From Lachnospiraceae bacterium (lineage in GTDB: Bacteria; Bacillota; Clostridia; Lachnospirales; Lachnospiraceae), in assembly GCA_017552715.1 (NCBI GenBank), contig JAFZOW010000006.1:34887-98886 (forward strand): a stretch of DNA of 64,000 bases. The letters run 5' to 3'. The notes below the pieces were generated by a model. The model was given only the letters and a program-made list of their open reading frames with translations, was not told where the DNA came from and did no database searches. Below, one piece after another: positions 1 through 10,303 of this stretch. The number at the start of each line of letters is the position of its first letter. Position 1 is the first letter of the stretch. The position numbers were made by a program, and so were the translations under genes.

Positions 1-1
1 T

Positions 2-1417
2 CTGGCACAGGATATCTATGATCATTTGACAGAAAAAAGTTACAAAGTATTCTTTTCGCGTATCACATTAGAAGAAAAGGTCGGAAGCGAATACGAACCA
101 TATATATTTGCTGCCCTGAACTCTGCAAAGGTTATGATCGTAGTGGGCACATCAAAGGAACACCTTGATGCTGTGTGGGTAAAGAATGAATGGAGCCGAT
201 TCCTGGCAATGATGAAAAAAGATAGGAGTAAGGTACTCCTGCCATGTTATAAAGACATGAATCCATATGATATGCCGGAAGCGTTGTCTGTTTTACAATC
301 CTATAATATGGCGGCAATAGGTTTCAGCCAGGATTTGCTGCGTGGTATAGGAAAAATAATAGGGAAAAATAATGGCGAAGCAAATTTAGGTGGTAATAGA
401 AATGATATAGATGCATATAAAAATAGGAGCATTGACTTTTTGGAAAATGGGGAGTTTAGTCATGCTATTGAGTATTGCGAGAAAATACTGGACATATGTC
501 CGAGTGATGTTGACACATATATAGTTAAATTGTGTGCAGAGAAAAGGATACGTGAAAAAAAAGAGCTGGCGAAATTAAATAAATCATTTGAGAATGATTC
601 ATCGTATAAAAGTATATTAAAATATGGATCGGATGATATTCGTAAGGAGTTTGCAGGGTATTTATCAGCTATTAATGATCGGTTAAAGAATAGAAGAAAA
701 AAAGTATGGTTATCAATTGCTATTGTTTTTCTTCTTATAGCTATCGGAATAGGAGGGCGTTATATATATATACGTTATAAAGAGAGACAATATGTAGCCA
801 AGGTCGAACAGCTTGCAAATGAAGGAAAGTTTGCAGAGGCTAAAAGTAGTATTATTGATGAAACAGCGATAGATGCTGCCGACTCTAAATTGAGAAGTTA
901 TATAAACGCGGGAGTGGCTTTGGAAGAGGGGGATTATGCAACGGCTAAAAATATTTTAACAGCATTAGATGGATATATGGATTCTGATAATATGCTTTAT
1001 AAATGTAGATATGAATATTTAGATTATCTGTTGGATAATCGCGATTATGATAAGGCGGAGATTGAATTAAATGAGCTGATTGCTTTGGGGTATGAAGATG
1101 AAAGCTCTGAAAAAGCAAGGTTATTACATTTTGAAATAGATGTGCTTAAAGATTACGATGGAGAAAAGTATTCGCATGTAGCAAGCAAAATTCGAAAACT
1201 TAAAGAATCAGATAGTAAAATAGAAGAACAGTTCATGGATAAATACATTGATAAGTTTTATGAAGATGGTAAAAAAATGCTGGATGAGGCGTCTGAAGCT
1301 TATGAAATACGTAAAGCAGTATCGGTTTTGGGGATTTGTGGTAAAGATTACAAAGATGTAAAAGAATTGTTAGAATCGAAGAAGGCACGGAGTGGTGGAG
1401 GAGTGAGGTGGTGGTGA
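2..1417 (+). CDS. TIR-domain membrane protein with C-terminal helical repeats (5' end outside window)
   Basis: The frame is open to the left edge: codons for LAQDIYDHL precede the first possible in-window start (TTG at 26), so the true start lies outside. The N-terminal ~110 residues are a bacterial TIR domain of the KVFFSR / YEPYIFAALNSAK / WVKNEW type. The Glu of WVKNEW (codon 188-190) matches the catalytic Glu of NAD-cleaving TIR enzymes. A helical segment with a TPR-like pair follows, then one membrane helix (about residues 225-248 counted from codon 26) and a C-terminal half of alpha-helical, TPR-like repeats. Known family roles are NAD hydrolysis or signalling in immunity; whether this one is enzymatic is inference. 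Base composition is much more AT-rich than the genes after 2400, suggesting transfer. A hairpin without a T-run follows the stop. Confidence 0.8.
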   Translation: MAQDIYDHLTEKSYKVFFSRITLEEKVGSEYEPYIFAALNSAKVMIVVGTSKEHLDAVWVKNEWSRFLAMMKKDRSKVLLPCYKDMNPYDMPEALSVLQSYNMAAIGFSQDLLRGIGKIIGKNNGEANLGGNRNDIDAYKNRSIDFLENGEFSHAIEYCEKILDICPSDVDTYIVKLCAEKRIREKKELAKLNKSFENDSSYKSILKYGSDDIRKEFAGYLSAINDRLKNRRKKVWLSIAIVFLLIAIGIGGRYIYIRYKERQYVAKVEQLANEGKFAEAKSSIIDETAIDAADSKLRSYINAGVALEEGDYATAKNILTALDGYMDSDNMLYKCRYEYLDYLLDNRDYDKAEIELNELIALGYEDESSEKARLLHFEIDVLKDYDGEKYSHVASKIRKLKESDSKIEEQFMDKYIDKFYEDGKKMLDEASEAYEIRKAVSVLGICGKDYKDVKELLESKKARSGGGVRWW

Positions 1418-1428
1418 TTATTTTGTTG

Positions 1429-1443
1429 TGGCGAGAGTCGCCA
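1429..1443 (+). other. Short hairpin after the TIR gene
   Basis: TGGCGA-gag-TCGCCA forms a perfect 6-bp stem with a 3-nt loop 12 nt after the TIR stop codon. There is no T-run after it, so a classical terminator is doubtful. The rest of the 138-bp gap (1444-1555) shows no convincing promoter. Confidence 0.35.
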
Positions 1444-1555
1444 TTCCGGAAAACAGAGTATCTCAAATCCGAAATAAGGTACCGCCAAAGACGCAGGTAC
1501 TGTGCAAGTTTGCTTGCTTAATGCTAGATTTAAAGTGAAAGTGAGAAGATGATAG

Positions 1556-2278
1556 TTGGTATTAAATCGTATGAGAAAACGGATTTTTCAGATTCTTGAA
1601 ACTGGAGAAGATAAGGATCGGCCAAGTCAGATATATGATGTTTTCATGATGATAGCTATCATCGTGAGTATAGCGCCATTAGCAATAAAGATTGAGAATA
1701 CCTATACCATAGTCATTGATAGGACGACAGTTATTATCTTTATTATTGATTATTTGCTGCGACTCTTAACAGCAGATTATAAGCTGAAAAAGGGGGCACT
1801 ATCGTTTGTTCGGTATCCGTTTACTCTTATGGCGATAGTCGATCTGATTTCAATACTGCCCAGTCTATCAATACTGAGTCGTGGATTCAGGGTGCTTAAA
1901 GTGGCGCGGCTTGTGCGTACGCTTCGTGTGTTTCGAGTTTTTAAGGCATTCAGATATTCAAAGAATATTACAATACTGATTAATGTGTTCAGGAAACAGA
2001 AGGACAGTCTTTTCGTGGTCTGTTGGCTGGCGCTAGGTTATATCGTTATCACGGCGCTGATAATGTTTAATTTTGAGCCGGATACTTTTGATACGTTTTT
2101 TGATGCCATATACTGGGCAACAGTATCACTAACTACAGTAGGGTATGGAGATATCTATGCAACCAGTGTGATTGGTAAGATTATTACTATGATATCGGCG
2201 TTGTTTGGAATTGCAATTGTGGCACTTCCCGCTGGAATAATAACTGCGGGATATATGAATGAAGTGGAGAAAACTTGA
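1556..2278 (+). CDS. Voltage-gated potassium channel (Kv/KvAP-like, six TM)
   Basis: Predicted tetrameric K+ channel of the inner membrane. The order is a short cytoplasmic N-terminus, S1-S3 helices, an S4 voltage sensor with arginine every third residue (GFRVLKVARLVRTLRVFRVF), S5, pore helix with selectivity filter TTVGYGD, and S6 near the C-terminus. At 240 residues it is a complete minimal Kv channel with no RCK/TrkA-N domain. The start is uncertain: TTG at 1556 has a weak GAGAAG upstream, while ATG at 1571 (MRKRIFQ) is in frame but lacks a clear ribosome site. It shares the AT-rich composition of the TIR gene 138 bp upstream, and both differ from the genes that follow. Channel identity is secure; the link to the TIR gene is inference. 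Confidence 0.9.
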   Translation: MVLNRMRKRIFQILETGEDKDRPSQIYDVFMMIAIIVSIAPLAIKIENTYTIVIDRTTVIIFIIDYLLRLLTADYKLKKGALSFVRYPFTLMAIVDLISILPSLSILSRGFRVLKVARLVRTLRVFRVFKAFRYSKNITILINVFRKQKDSLFVVCWLALGYIVITALIMFNFEPDTFDTFFDAIYWATVSLTTVGYGDIYATSVIGKIITMISALFGIAIVALPAGIITAGYMNEVEKT

Positions 2279-2304
2279 TCTGGGAGGTCGCTATTCTAAT
2301 TCCT

Positions 2305-2334
2305 TAAAGCTTCGTAAAGCTTCATAAAGCTTCA
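2305..2334 (+). repeat. Three tandem 10-bp direct repeats (TAAAGCTTCR)
   Basis: Units at 2305-2314, 2315-2324 and 2325-2334 read TAAAGCTTCG, TAAAGCTTCA and TAAAGCTTCA. Each contains the palindrome AAGCTT, and the 10-bp period would place all copies on one face of the helix. The array ends 17 bp upstream of a probable -35 element, a position suited to a regulator site. Confidence 0.7.
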
Positions 2335-2350
2335 TGGCGTGTTATTTCTA

Positions 2351-2379
2351 TGGTCAAGATCCATCAGATAGTGTATAAT
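2351..2379 (+). promoter_or_regulatory. Probable promoter of the lipoprotein/GH5 operon
   Basis: TGGTCA (2351-2356), a 17-bp spacer and a perfect TATAAT (2374-2379) lie 34 bp upstream of the ATG at 2413. The -35 matches consensus at 4 of 6 positions. Confidence 0.6.
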
Positions 2380-2412
2380 ATCCCGTAAAGACTGTATTTG
2401 ACGGGAGGAAGT

Positions 2413-4125
2413 ATGAAAGTCAGACATATCACAGCCATGCTGCTTGTTGCGGCGCTGCTGGCCGGCTGCGGCAGCAGCGGGACGGAAGATAAGGGGCCGG
2501 TGGAGGCTACCGAGGGGGAAACGGAGGAAGTGACACCCACCGAAGTTCCCACAGCCGCACCCACACCGGAAGAAGCTCCGGAAGAGGAAGAATATGTGCC
2601 GCCGTACTATGTCGAAGGCAGCGGCAGTTATTTCGTACGCTTAAGTGACGGCGTGTATTTCCATGAATATACAAAAGAAGTCTTTGATGACCTGGCCCTG
2701 AACGGGGATTTCCTGACCTATATCATAGGGGACGGTGATACATACCTCTGCCGTTATGATGAGGAGAGCGGAGAGGTGACGCGGGTCGCGGAGGATGACT
2801 GCATCGGGGCACTGTACTGGTGCGGGGACCGTTTCTACTGTGACAGATTTACCGGCGGGACGGGTTATGTCTGTACCATCACTCCGGATGGGGATTGTGA
2901 GCAGCTTTGCCCCGGAGAGGTGATGGGCACTTCGATGGACGGCGGATGGATCGCCATCTGGGAGTACGAACCGGACGGAGATGCATCCATGATCCGGGTG
3001 CTGGACGAAGAGGGGAAGGAAGCCTACCGTCTGGATACCGATTACTATTCCTTCGGCTATTGCGGCCTGGATATGAATACACTGATCTTCCGTAATGTGC
3101 GGGAGAACGGCATGGTGGAATTTTACAGCTGTGATGCCGACGGGCCTGTATTGCTGGGAACCCTGGCTAAAACCGGGGGCTACGGGAATCCCCGCTGCCA
3201 TCAGATGATACGGAATGAAGTGGCGGATTATCTGATGCTCACCTGGTATGGCGGACCCACGGATGCTTATGAAAGCTGTCAGGTGGTGTCACTGCGGCCC
3301 GGTGAAGAGGGAAGCCTGGAACTGGTACAGGATGGTTATGACCCTGCGGTGATGCCCAACGCCGCGGAATTCGAGATACCGGATATGCGCTTCGCCGATG
3401 GGGAGCTGGTCTACGAGCGCTGTGCAGCAGGCACGGCTTCACTGACGGAGGGTCGTCACGGGGATCTGTGGCTTTATAACGATCATTTTGATCAGGGAGC
3501 GATATCCAAAGCCTTTATCGATTATCCGGACCGGCGGGATCTGCGCATCCTGACTTCGCAGCTTTTGGGAGATCAGCTGTACCTGATGGTGGCGGCCGTA
3601 GAGTACGATCCTTCCGAGGATTACAGCTGGATGCGCTACTATCGTTATAAGGATAAGATGTATTATCTGCGGGTACCGGCAAAGGAAGATTCAAAAGTGG
3701 AGAGCATCTACGGAGCAGACTGGAGTACGGCTTCAAGCTTTGATACCTCCGGCTATGAAGCTTTCATCGGGACCTGGCGTATGGACGAGGCTGCGCCGGA
3801 AGGCAATGCCGCAGAGCGGGAGCCTGCCCGTATGGATCTGTGGCTCTGGTTTGACGAGTCGCATATGGCCGGCATTATCGATAATCCGCAGCTGGGTGGT
3901 CTGTATTATCTGGAGAGCTCTGTTTTGGACGGCGAGTATCTGCTCTTCGGGACCAATGAGCTCCATGGGCATAACTTTTCTGCCAGTATCGATGGGGATG
4001 AGCTGACGGTGACCTTCCTCCAGAAACTTCAGAGCGAGACGGGGTCCGATGCCATGAGCTGGACCGGGTATTTTCATAAAGTATCACAGGAGGAATATGG
4101 AGCAGAGTGGGGTGTGGAAGAATGA
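2413..4125 (+). CDS. Secreted lipoprotein with possible beta-propeller-like region
   Basis: The start is ATG 2413, preceded by GGGAGGAA at good spacing; an upstream in-frame TTG (2398) lacks such a site. The protein begins with a lipoprotein signal (MKVRHITAMLLVAALLAGC), so it should be lipidated on Cys-19 and anchored outside the cell. An acidic Thr/Pro-rich linker follows (about 25-65). The large middle part has repeated YxCD.. / G.LYWCGDRFY-type beta segments reminiscent of six-bladed propellers such as DUF5050-type proteins, which is my inference. A C-terminal stretch starting FIGTWRM resembles a small lipocalin-like barrel. No catalytic motif was recognised. Its stop overlaps the ATG of the GH5 gene (ATGA), implying translational coupling. 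Confidence 0.75.
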   Translation: MKVRHITAMLLVAALLAGCGSSGTEDKGPVEATEGETEEVTPTEVPTAAPTPEEAPEEEEYVPPYYVEGSGSYFVRLSDGVYFHEYTKEVFDDLALNGDFLTYIIGDGDTYLCRYDEESGEVTRVAEDDCIGALYWCGDRFYCDRFTGGTGYVCTITPDGDCEQLCPGEVMGTSMDGGWIAIWEYEPDGDASMIRVLDEEGKEAYRLDTDYYSFGYCGLDMNTLIFRNVRENGMVEFYSCDADGPVLLGTLAKTGGYGNPRCHQMIRNEVADYLMLTWYGGPTDAYESCQVVSLRPGEEGSLELVQDGYDPAVMPNAAEFEIPDMRFADGELVYERCAAGTASLTEGRHGDLWLYNDHFDQGAISKAFIDYPDRRDLRILTSQLLGDQLYLMVAAVEYDPSEDYSWMRYYRYKDKMYYLRVPAKEDSKVESIYGADWSTASSFDTSGYEAFIGTWRMDEAAPEGNAAEREPARMDLWLWFDESHMAGIIDNPQLGGLYYLESSVLDGEYLLFGTNELHGHNFSASIDGDELTVTFLQKLQSETGSDAMSWTGYFHKVSQEEYGAEWGVEE

Positions 4126-5732
4126 AAAAGAAGCTGAGCGCACTTGCACTGAGCCTGCTCCTCTGCCTTTCTGCCTGCGGTGAAACGGCAGCGCCACCGA
4201 CTGTAAACCCTACGGCTGTACCCACGGCTGTTGCTGCGGCTCAGACACCGACAGAGGCTGCGGTAGAAACCGTGACAGCTGAAGCAAAGGAAACACCAAC
4301 TATAGCTCCGACGGAAGCACCCACGGAGGCGGCCGAGAAGGAGACGACTCCCACGGAGAAGCCGGAGGCGACCAAGGCTGCGGAAAAGGAAGAGACAAAG
4401 CCTGCCGCAACGGCTTCGACAGGATCCCCTTTTGCGGATCACGGAGCCCTGCATTTTGAGGGGAACCGCATGAAGGACAGTAAGGGTGCCAACTATCAGC
4501 TCAAGGGGGTTTCCACCCACGGCATCGGCTGGTTTCCGGAGTATGTGAACAAGGATACCTTCCGTACCCTCAAGGAGGAGTGGGGGATCAACTGTATACG
4601 TCTGGCCATGTACAGCGCCGAAGGTGCGGGGTACTGCACCGGCGGGGACAAGGCAAAGCTGAAGAGCCTGGTGGAGAACGGCGTAAAATATGCTACGGAT
4701 CTTGGGCTTTATGTGATCATCGACTGGCATGTGCTGGGAGAACAGGATCCCAATGTATATAAGGATGAGGCAAAGAAATTCTTTGCCGAGATGTCGAAGA
4801 AATACGCATCCTACGGGAATGTGATCTACGAGATCTGTAACGAGCCCAACGGCTCGACGGACTGGGCAAAGATCAAAAGCTATGCAAGGGAAGTGATCCC
4901 GGAGATAAGGAAGAATGCCCCGGATGCCATCATCATCGTGGGCACTCCCACCTGGTCCCAGGAGGTGGATAAGCCGGCGGCGGATCCGCTGTCGGAATAT
5001 ACCAATATCGCCTATACCATTCATTTCTATGCGGCAACCCATAAGAGTGATCTGCGTAATCGCATGCAGTCGGCCCTGGATAAGGGGATCCCCCTTTTCT
5101 GCAGCGAATTCGGAGCCTGCGATGCCAGCGGTAACGGGGCTTATGATTTTGAGGAGGCAAATGCCTGGATCGCCGCCATGGATAAGGCCGGCGTGAGCTA
5201 TTGCATCTGGAATCTTTCCAATAAGAACGAAAGCTCCAGCCTGATCGCTGCGGGCTGCGGCAAGCTTTCCGGCTGGAAAGAGAGCGAGCTTTCCGGGGAA
5301 GGGAAATGGTATGTCGGAGTGCTGGGCGGGAAGGCTACGGGCAGCACAAAGGTCACGGAGAGCGGCAATGGTCAGCAGGGTAACGGACAACAGGCATCCC
5401 CGGCGGCTGTGGCTGCCACATCAAAGAACACACAAGTGAGCATTCAGCGGGCCAACGGCTGGAATGACGGGAAGCAGGATTTTGTCCAGTTTACCCTGAC
5501 CATTAAGAATACGGGATCGGAACCCATAAAGGACTGGAAGCTTAAGGCGGAGTTTTCGAGCGATGTGAAGCTGGACCAGTCCTGGAACGGAAGCTACAGT
5601 CTGAGCGGAAGGACCTTAAAGATCGGTCCCGCGGATTTCAATAACGAGATCGCTGCGGGAAGCAGTGCGGAGATCGGCTTTATCGTATGCGGGAGCGGAG
5701 AGCCTGCGGCACCGTCCATCACCATCGAGTAG
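4122..5732 (+). CDS. GH5 endoglucanase (cellulase) lipoprotein with C-terminal CBM2-like domain
   Basis: The chosen ATG (4122) overlaps the previous stop. A lipoprotein signal with lipobox LSAC (Cys-19) is followed by a Thr/Pro/Ala/Glu-rich linker to about residue 105, then a glycoside hydrolase family 5 (subfamily 2-like) TIM barrel. Visible motifs are LKGVSTHGIGWFPE, VIIDWHVL, the acid/base Glu-241 in YEICNEPNG, and the nucleophile Glu-329 in FCSEFGACD. A Gly/Gln-rich linker precedes a ~95-residue beta domain with the TLTIKNTGSEPIKDWKL pattern of family 2 carbohydrate-binding modules. The enzyme should cleave beta-1,4-glucans at the cell surface. Motifs are complete, so activity is likely; exact substrate (cellulose, lichenan, xyloglucan) cannot be told from sequence. 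Confidence 0.93.
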   Translation: MKKKLSALALSLLLCLSACGETAAPPTVNPTAVPTAVAAAQTPTEAAVETVTAEAKETPTIAPTEAPTEAAEKETTPTEKPEATKAAEKEETKPAATASTGSPFADHGALHFEGNRMKDSKGANYQLKGVSTHGIGWFPEYVNKDTFRTLKEEWGINCIRLAMYSAEGAGYCTGGDKAKLKSLVENGVKYATDLGLYVIIDWHVLGEQDPNVYKDEAKKFFAEMSKKYASYGNVIYEICNEPNGSTDWAKIKSYAREVIPEIRKNAPDAIIIVGTPTWSQEVDKPAADPLSEYTNIAYTIHFYAATHKSDLRNRMQSALDKGIPLFCSEFGACDASGNGAYDFEEANAWIAAMDKAGVSYCIWNLSNKNESSSLIAAGCGKLSGWKESELSGEGKWYVGVLGGKATGSTKVTESGNGQQGNGQQASPAAVAATSKNTQVSIQRANGWNDGKQDFVQFTLTIKNTGSEPIKDWKLKAEFSSDVKLDQSWNGSYSLSGRTLKIGPADFNNEIAAGSSAEIGFIVCGSGEPAAPSITIE

Positions 5733-5738
5733 GATATG

Positions 5739-5761
5739 AACTTCACCGGAACAGTGAAGTT
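5739..5761 (+). other. Intergenic inverted repeat between GH5 and esterase genes
   Basis: AACTTCAC (5739-5746) and GTGAAGTT (5754-5761) form a perfect 8-bp stem around a 7-nt loop, starting 6 nt after the GH5 stop. No T-run follows, so it is more likely an mRNA-stabilising or processing hairpin, or an operator, than a terminator. Confidence 0.5.
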
Positions 5762-5797
5762 AAAGTAATACTTACATGAGGAAAAGGAGGTAGTGCA

Positions 5798-7399
5798 ATG
5801 GGAGTAATGGAAAGACCTGAAGTGAAGCAGCTGGCAGACGGGGGAAAATGCTGGGAGCATGCTTATGAGCATTTCCGGCTGAAGGTTTTCAAGCCTGCGA
5901 CGGAAGTGGACGGACCTGTGAACAACTACGGTTTCCGGGCGCCGCTGCTGCTGGTCTTTGAGGAAAAGGAACAGAGCATGGAGGAGGCAGTGGCTTTTGC
6001 CGGACAGAGCGGCCTGGCCCGGATTGCTTCCGATGTGGATTCCACGGTGCTCTTTATCTATCCTACCTGCGAGGGCGGCTGGGATAAGGCGGGAGTAGAG
6101 CTTTACCAGGAGCTCATCGCCAATACCAAGAACCATCCGGAGTATGAGGACGGGATCTGTAAGATCACGGATTTCTTTACAAGAACCTTCAAGGGTTATT
6201 TCATCCGCGGAGCCATCTTCCGTGCGGATATCTACAGCTACGGAGCTTCAGCGGATTACTGTGCCCGTACGCTGCTTAAGAAGATCGACGGCGAATACCT
6301 CTGGGGCCCCGGTGAGATCACACCCGCTGTTGTCTCCATGGAACGCTTAAGCATCACCCCCGCACCGGAAAGGAAAGACATCGCCATCCTGAGTGTGGGG
6401 AACAGTGCGGAGATCAATAAAGGCTTCGAGGGCTGCGAGCATCTGCTGGTGAAGGATAAGGCCGAGTATGAAGCGGACTTCAAGTCCTTCGTGTGGAAGT
6501 TCAAGATGTGGTGCGGCAAGATCGAATACGAGCCGGACTTTGAGGCACTGAACATGGTGGAGGAACCCGGCTGTACGGTGGTGAAGACCTCACCCGACAA
6601 CAAAGGACGCTATAAGGATCAGCCCACGCATAAAGTGGGATACTTCGTATATTATAACAAGGGGATCATGGACAAGGGTCCCGTACCCCTGGTGCTGGGC
6701 TTCCACGGCGGCGGAGACTGCTCCATGTATCTGACCTTTGTATCCGGCTGGTGGGAGGTCTGTCACGATCATGACTTCCTCTATGTGGCCATCGACGATC
6801 ATCTGGAGGTGAGAGCCACCGAGGTGATGGAGCTGATAGAAGATCTGAAAAAGAAATACAATATCGATGAGAAGCGTATCTATGCCGGTGGCTTTTCCAT
6901 GGGCAGCGGCAAGACCTGGGATCTGTATCAGGAGTATCCGAAGGCCTTTGCGGGCTTCGCCCCCTGCAGCGCCCTCTTCCCCATCAGGGAGAATCCCTTC
7001 GGCCTTTCCCTGGGGGATGAAAAGCTGAATATGGATACGCCGGTGCCGGTGTTCTATTCCGGCGGCGAGGAGTCGCCTCTTCCGGAGCTGCCTTCCCAGG
7101 CAGATACCTGTCTGGACCGTGTGCAGTACGTTGCGGGCGTGAATAAGCTGAAATGCCGTTTTGACGTGAAATTTGAGGATAAGGACAAGTGGGAAGACAA
7201 GTATTACGGCATCCCCGGGGACAGGGTGGAAAAGATCCCCGACGAATCCCGGGGGAGTGTGCTCACGGTACGTTACTACGATAGTGAGGACGGGGTATGC
7301 CGCACGGCCTTGGCCAGCGTCAGCGGGCAGCAGCACGAGTGCCGCCACCACAGTGTAGAACAGGCCTGGAGGTTCATCTCCCAGTTTGAAAGACCTTGA
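5798..7399 (+). CDS. Alpha/beta-hydrolase, PHB depolymerase / feruloyl-esterase-like
   Basis: A strong AGGAGG lies 8 nt before the ATG. The C-terminal half is an alpha/beta hydrolase: the oxyanion region is GFHGGGDC, and the nucleophile elbow is GFSMG (Ser-367) in IYAGGFSMGSGKTWDL, as in LpqC/PHB-depolymerase and feruloyl esterases. The final HHSVEQAWRF segment may hold the catalytic His. The N-terminal ~260 residues are a less familiar domain with LFIYPTCEGGWD and RADIYSYGASADY patterns that itself resembles a second, decayed hydrolase fold. No signal peptide is visible, so it may be cytoplasmic. Position 65 bp after a cellulase suggests work on ester-linked plant carbohydrates or their products; this is inference. 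Length 533 is longer than typical single-domain esterases. Confidence 0.75.
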   Translation: MGVMERPEVKQLADGGKCWEHAYEHFRLKVFKPATEVDGPVNNYGFRAPLLLVFEEKEQSMEEAVAFAGQSGLARIASDVDSTVLFIYPTCEGGWDKAGVELYQELIANTKNHPEYEDGICKITDFFTRTFKGYFIRGAIFRADIYSYGASADYCARTLLKKIDGEYLWGPGEITPAVVSMERLSITPAPERKDIAILSVGNSAEINKGFEGCEHLLVKDKAEYEADFKSFVWKFKMWCGKIEYEPDFEALNMVEEPGCTVVKTSPDNKGRYKDQPTHKVGYFVYYNKGIMDKGPVPLVLGFHGGGDCSMYLTFVSGWWEVCHDHDFLYVAIDDHLEVRATEVMELIEDLKKKYNIDEKRIYAGGFSMGSGKTWDLYQEYPKAFAGFAPCSALFPIRENPFGLSLGDEKLNMDTPVPVFYSGGEESPLPELPSQADTCLDRVQYVAGVNKLKCRFDVKFEDKDKWEDKYYGIPGDRVEKIPDESRGSVLTVRYYDSEDGVCRTALASVSGQQHECRHHSVEQAWRFISQFERP

Positions 7400-8158
7400 T
7401 CATTTTTTCATCTTCAAAGGCGGATCCGCAGGGTATCCGCCTTTGATCTTTTGCATGCCGCGCTGCACGGCGTCTTTGGATTCCTTCCAGTCGGCGTCGG
7501 CATTGCGGTAATCGAATTTCTCGATGAGCCAGTTCACATCCTCCTGCAGGCGCTCCAGATTGCGCTGCATAAGGGGAAGGATCACGGCATAAAAGTCATC
7601 CAGCTGCTGCCCGGAAAGCTGATCGTCCGCTGCGGAACAGAGGTCGCCGAAATGACTGATGCAGAAGCCCTTGCTTTCCGTAACCCGTTTGCGGAAGGAT
7701 TCGTCATCCTTCCACATCACAAAGAAGGTATCGATATAGCGGGCGTAGATCTCGGCGGAGTGACGGCAGACGTAGCAGGAATCCTCTTTTTCATTTACCC
7801 AGTTCACCAGGTTGTTGGTGGAAGCCTTTTTCTTCAGCCGGTCTGCCAGGCTGGGCCGTCCGGGTTTGAAGCGTTTTATCTCGTTATCCAGCTCGTTTCT
7901 CAGTCTCATGTAATGGGTCTTTAAGATCCAGCCGTTCCCCAGGGTGTTTCCGTAGTCGAACATCTTTTTGAAATGCTCGCGGCAGAAGCCCTGTGCATCC
8001 GTCAGGGCCCGCACATCGCTTTCCATATAAGAAGCGCAGCTGCCCAGTACAAAATCCAGGGAATCCTGCTCCAGGGAACGCTCCACGAAGCAGAAGGGAC
8101 ATTCGTCACCGGCGTTCACCGCATCGTTTAAGGGGATGGTATACAGCTGTTCTTTCAT
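7400..8158 (-). CDS. DUF6062 family cysteine-rich protein
   Basis: I recognise the DUF6062 pattern common in Lachnospiraceae and relatives; the function is unknown. The cytoplasmic protein of 252 residues has a repeated layout: CPFC near residue 21, GFCREHF, then CYVCR and GFCISHF in the second half, i.e. two copies of a CxxC plus CxxxF arrangement. This could bind metal or iron-sulfur, which is inference. Helices with many charged residues fill the space between. AGGAGG precedes the ATG at 8158. It is convergent with the esterase (stop codons abut) and divergent from the DUF6106 gene. Confidence 0.8.
   Translation of the reverse strand: MKEQLYTIPLNDAVNAGDECPFCFVERSLEQDSLDFVLGSCASYMESDVRALTDAQGFCREHFKKMFDYGNTLGNGWILKTHYMRLRNELDNEIKRFKPGRPSLADRLKKKASTNNLVNWVNEKEDSCYVCRHSAEIYARYIDTFFVMWKDDESFRKRVTESKGFCISHFGDLCSAADDQLSGQQLDDFYAVILPLMQRNLERLQEDVNWLIEKFDYRNADADWKESKDAVQRGMQKIKGGYPADPPLKMKK
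7414..7450 (+). terminator. Probable terminator for the esterase transcript, inside the end of the convergent gene
   Basis: TCAAAGGCGGAT (7414-7425) and ATCCGCCTTTGA (7435-7446) form a perfect 12-bp stem with a 9-nt loop, followed by TCTTTT on the plus strand. It starts 14 bp after the esterase stop and lies within the last codons of the minus-strand DUF6062 gene. Confidence 0.5.
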
Positions 8159-8214
8159 AAAGACCTCCTTTGGAACGGGTTTATATCAAATTATTGTGTA
8201 TTCCACTCCAAAAC

Positions 8215-8245
8215 TATAGCATATTTTGAGGAATTGTGCTATACT
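8215..8245. promoter_or_regulatory. Back-to-back extended -10 promoters
   Basis: TATAGCA (8215-8221) and TGCTATA (8237-8243) are inverted copies. On the plus strand TGTGCTATACT (8235-8245) is an extended -10 for the DUF6106 gene. On the minus strand TATGCTATAGT is the matching element for the DUF6062 gene. No good -35 is seen on either side, as expected for extended -10 promoters. The symmetry could also serve a shared regulator. Confidence 0.6.
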
Positions 8246-8270
8246 ACAACAAGTTTGTCGGGAGGTGGCC

Positions 8271-10270
<2,000 letters not shown>

Positions 10271-10303
10271 TGACCTTATAACTTTCGCAGGGGGGAGGAA
10301 ACT

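Noticed and set aside
1440-1555. Possible riboswitch (c-di-GMP-like GCCAAAGACGCAGGTAC) before the K+ channel gene
   Set aside because: The order and pairing of conserved blocks does not fit the c-di-GMP-I or other riboswitch consensus that I know, and no terminator or anti-terminator follows.
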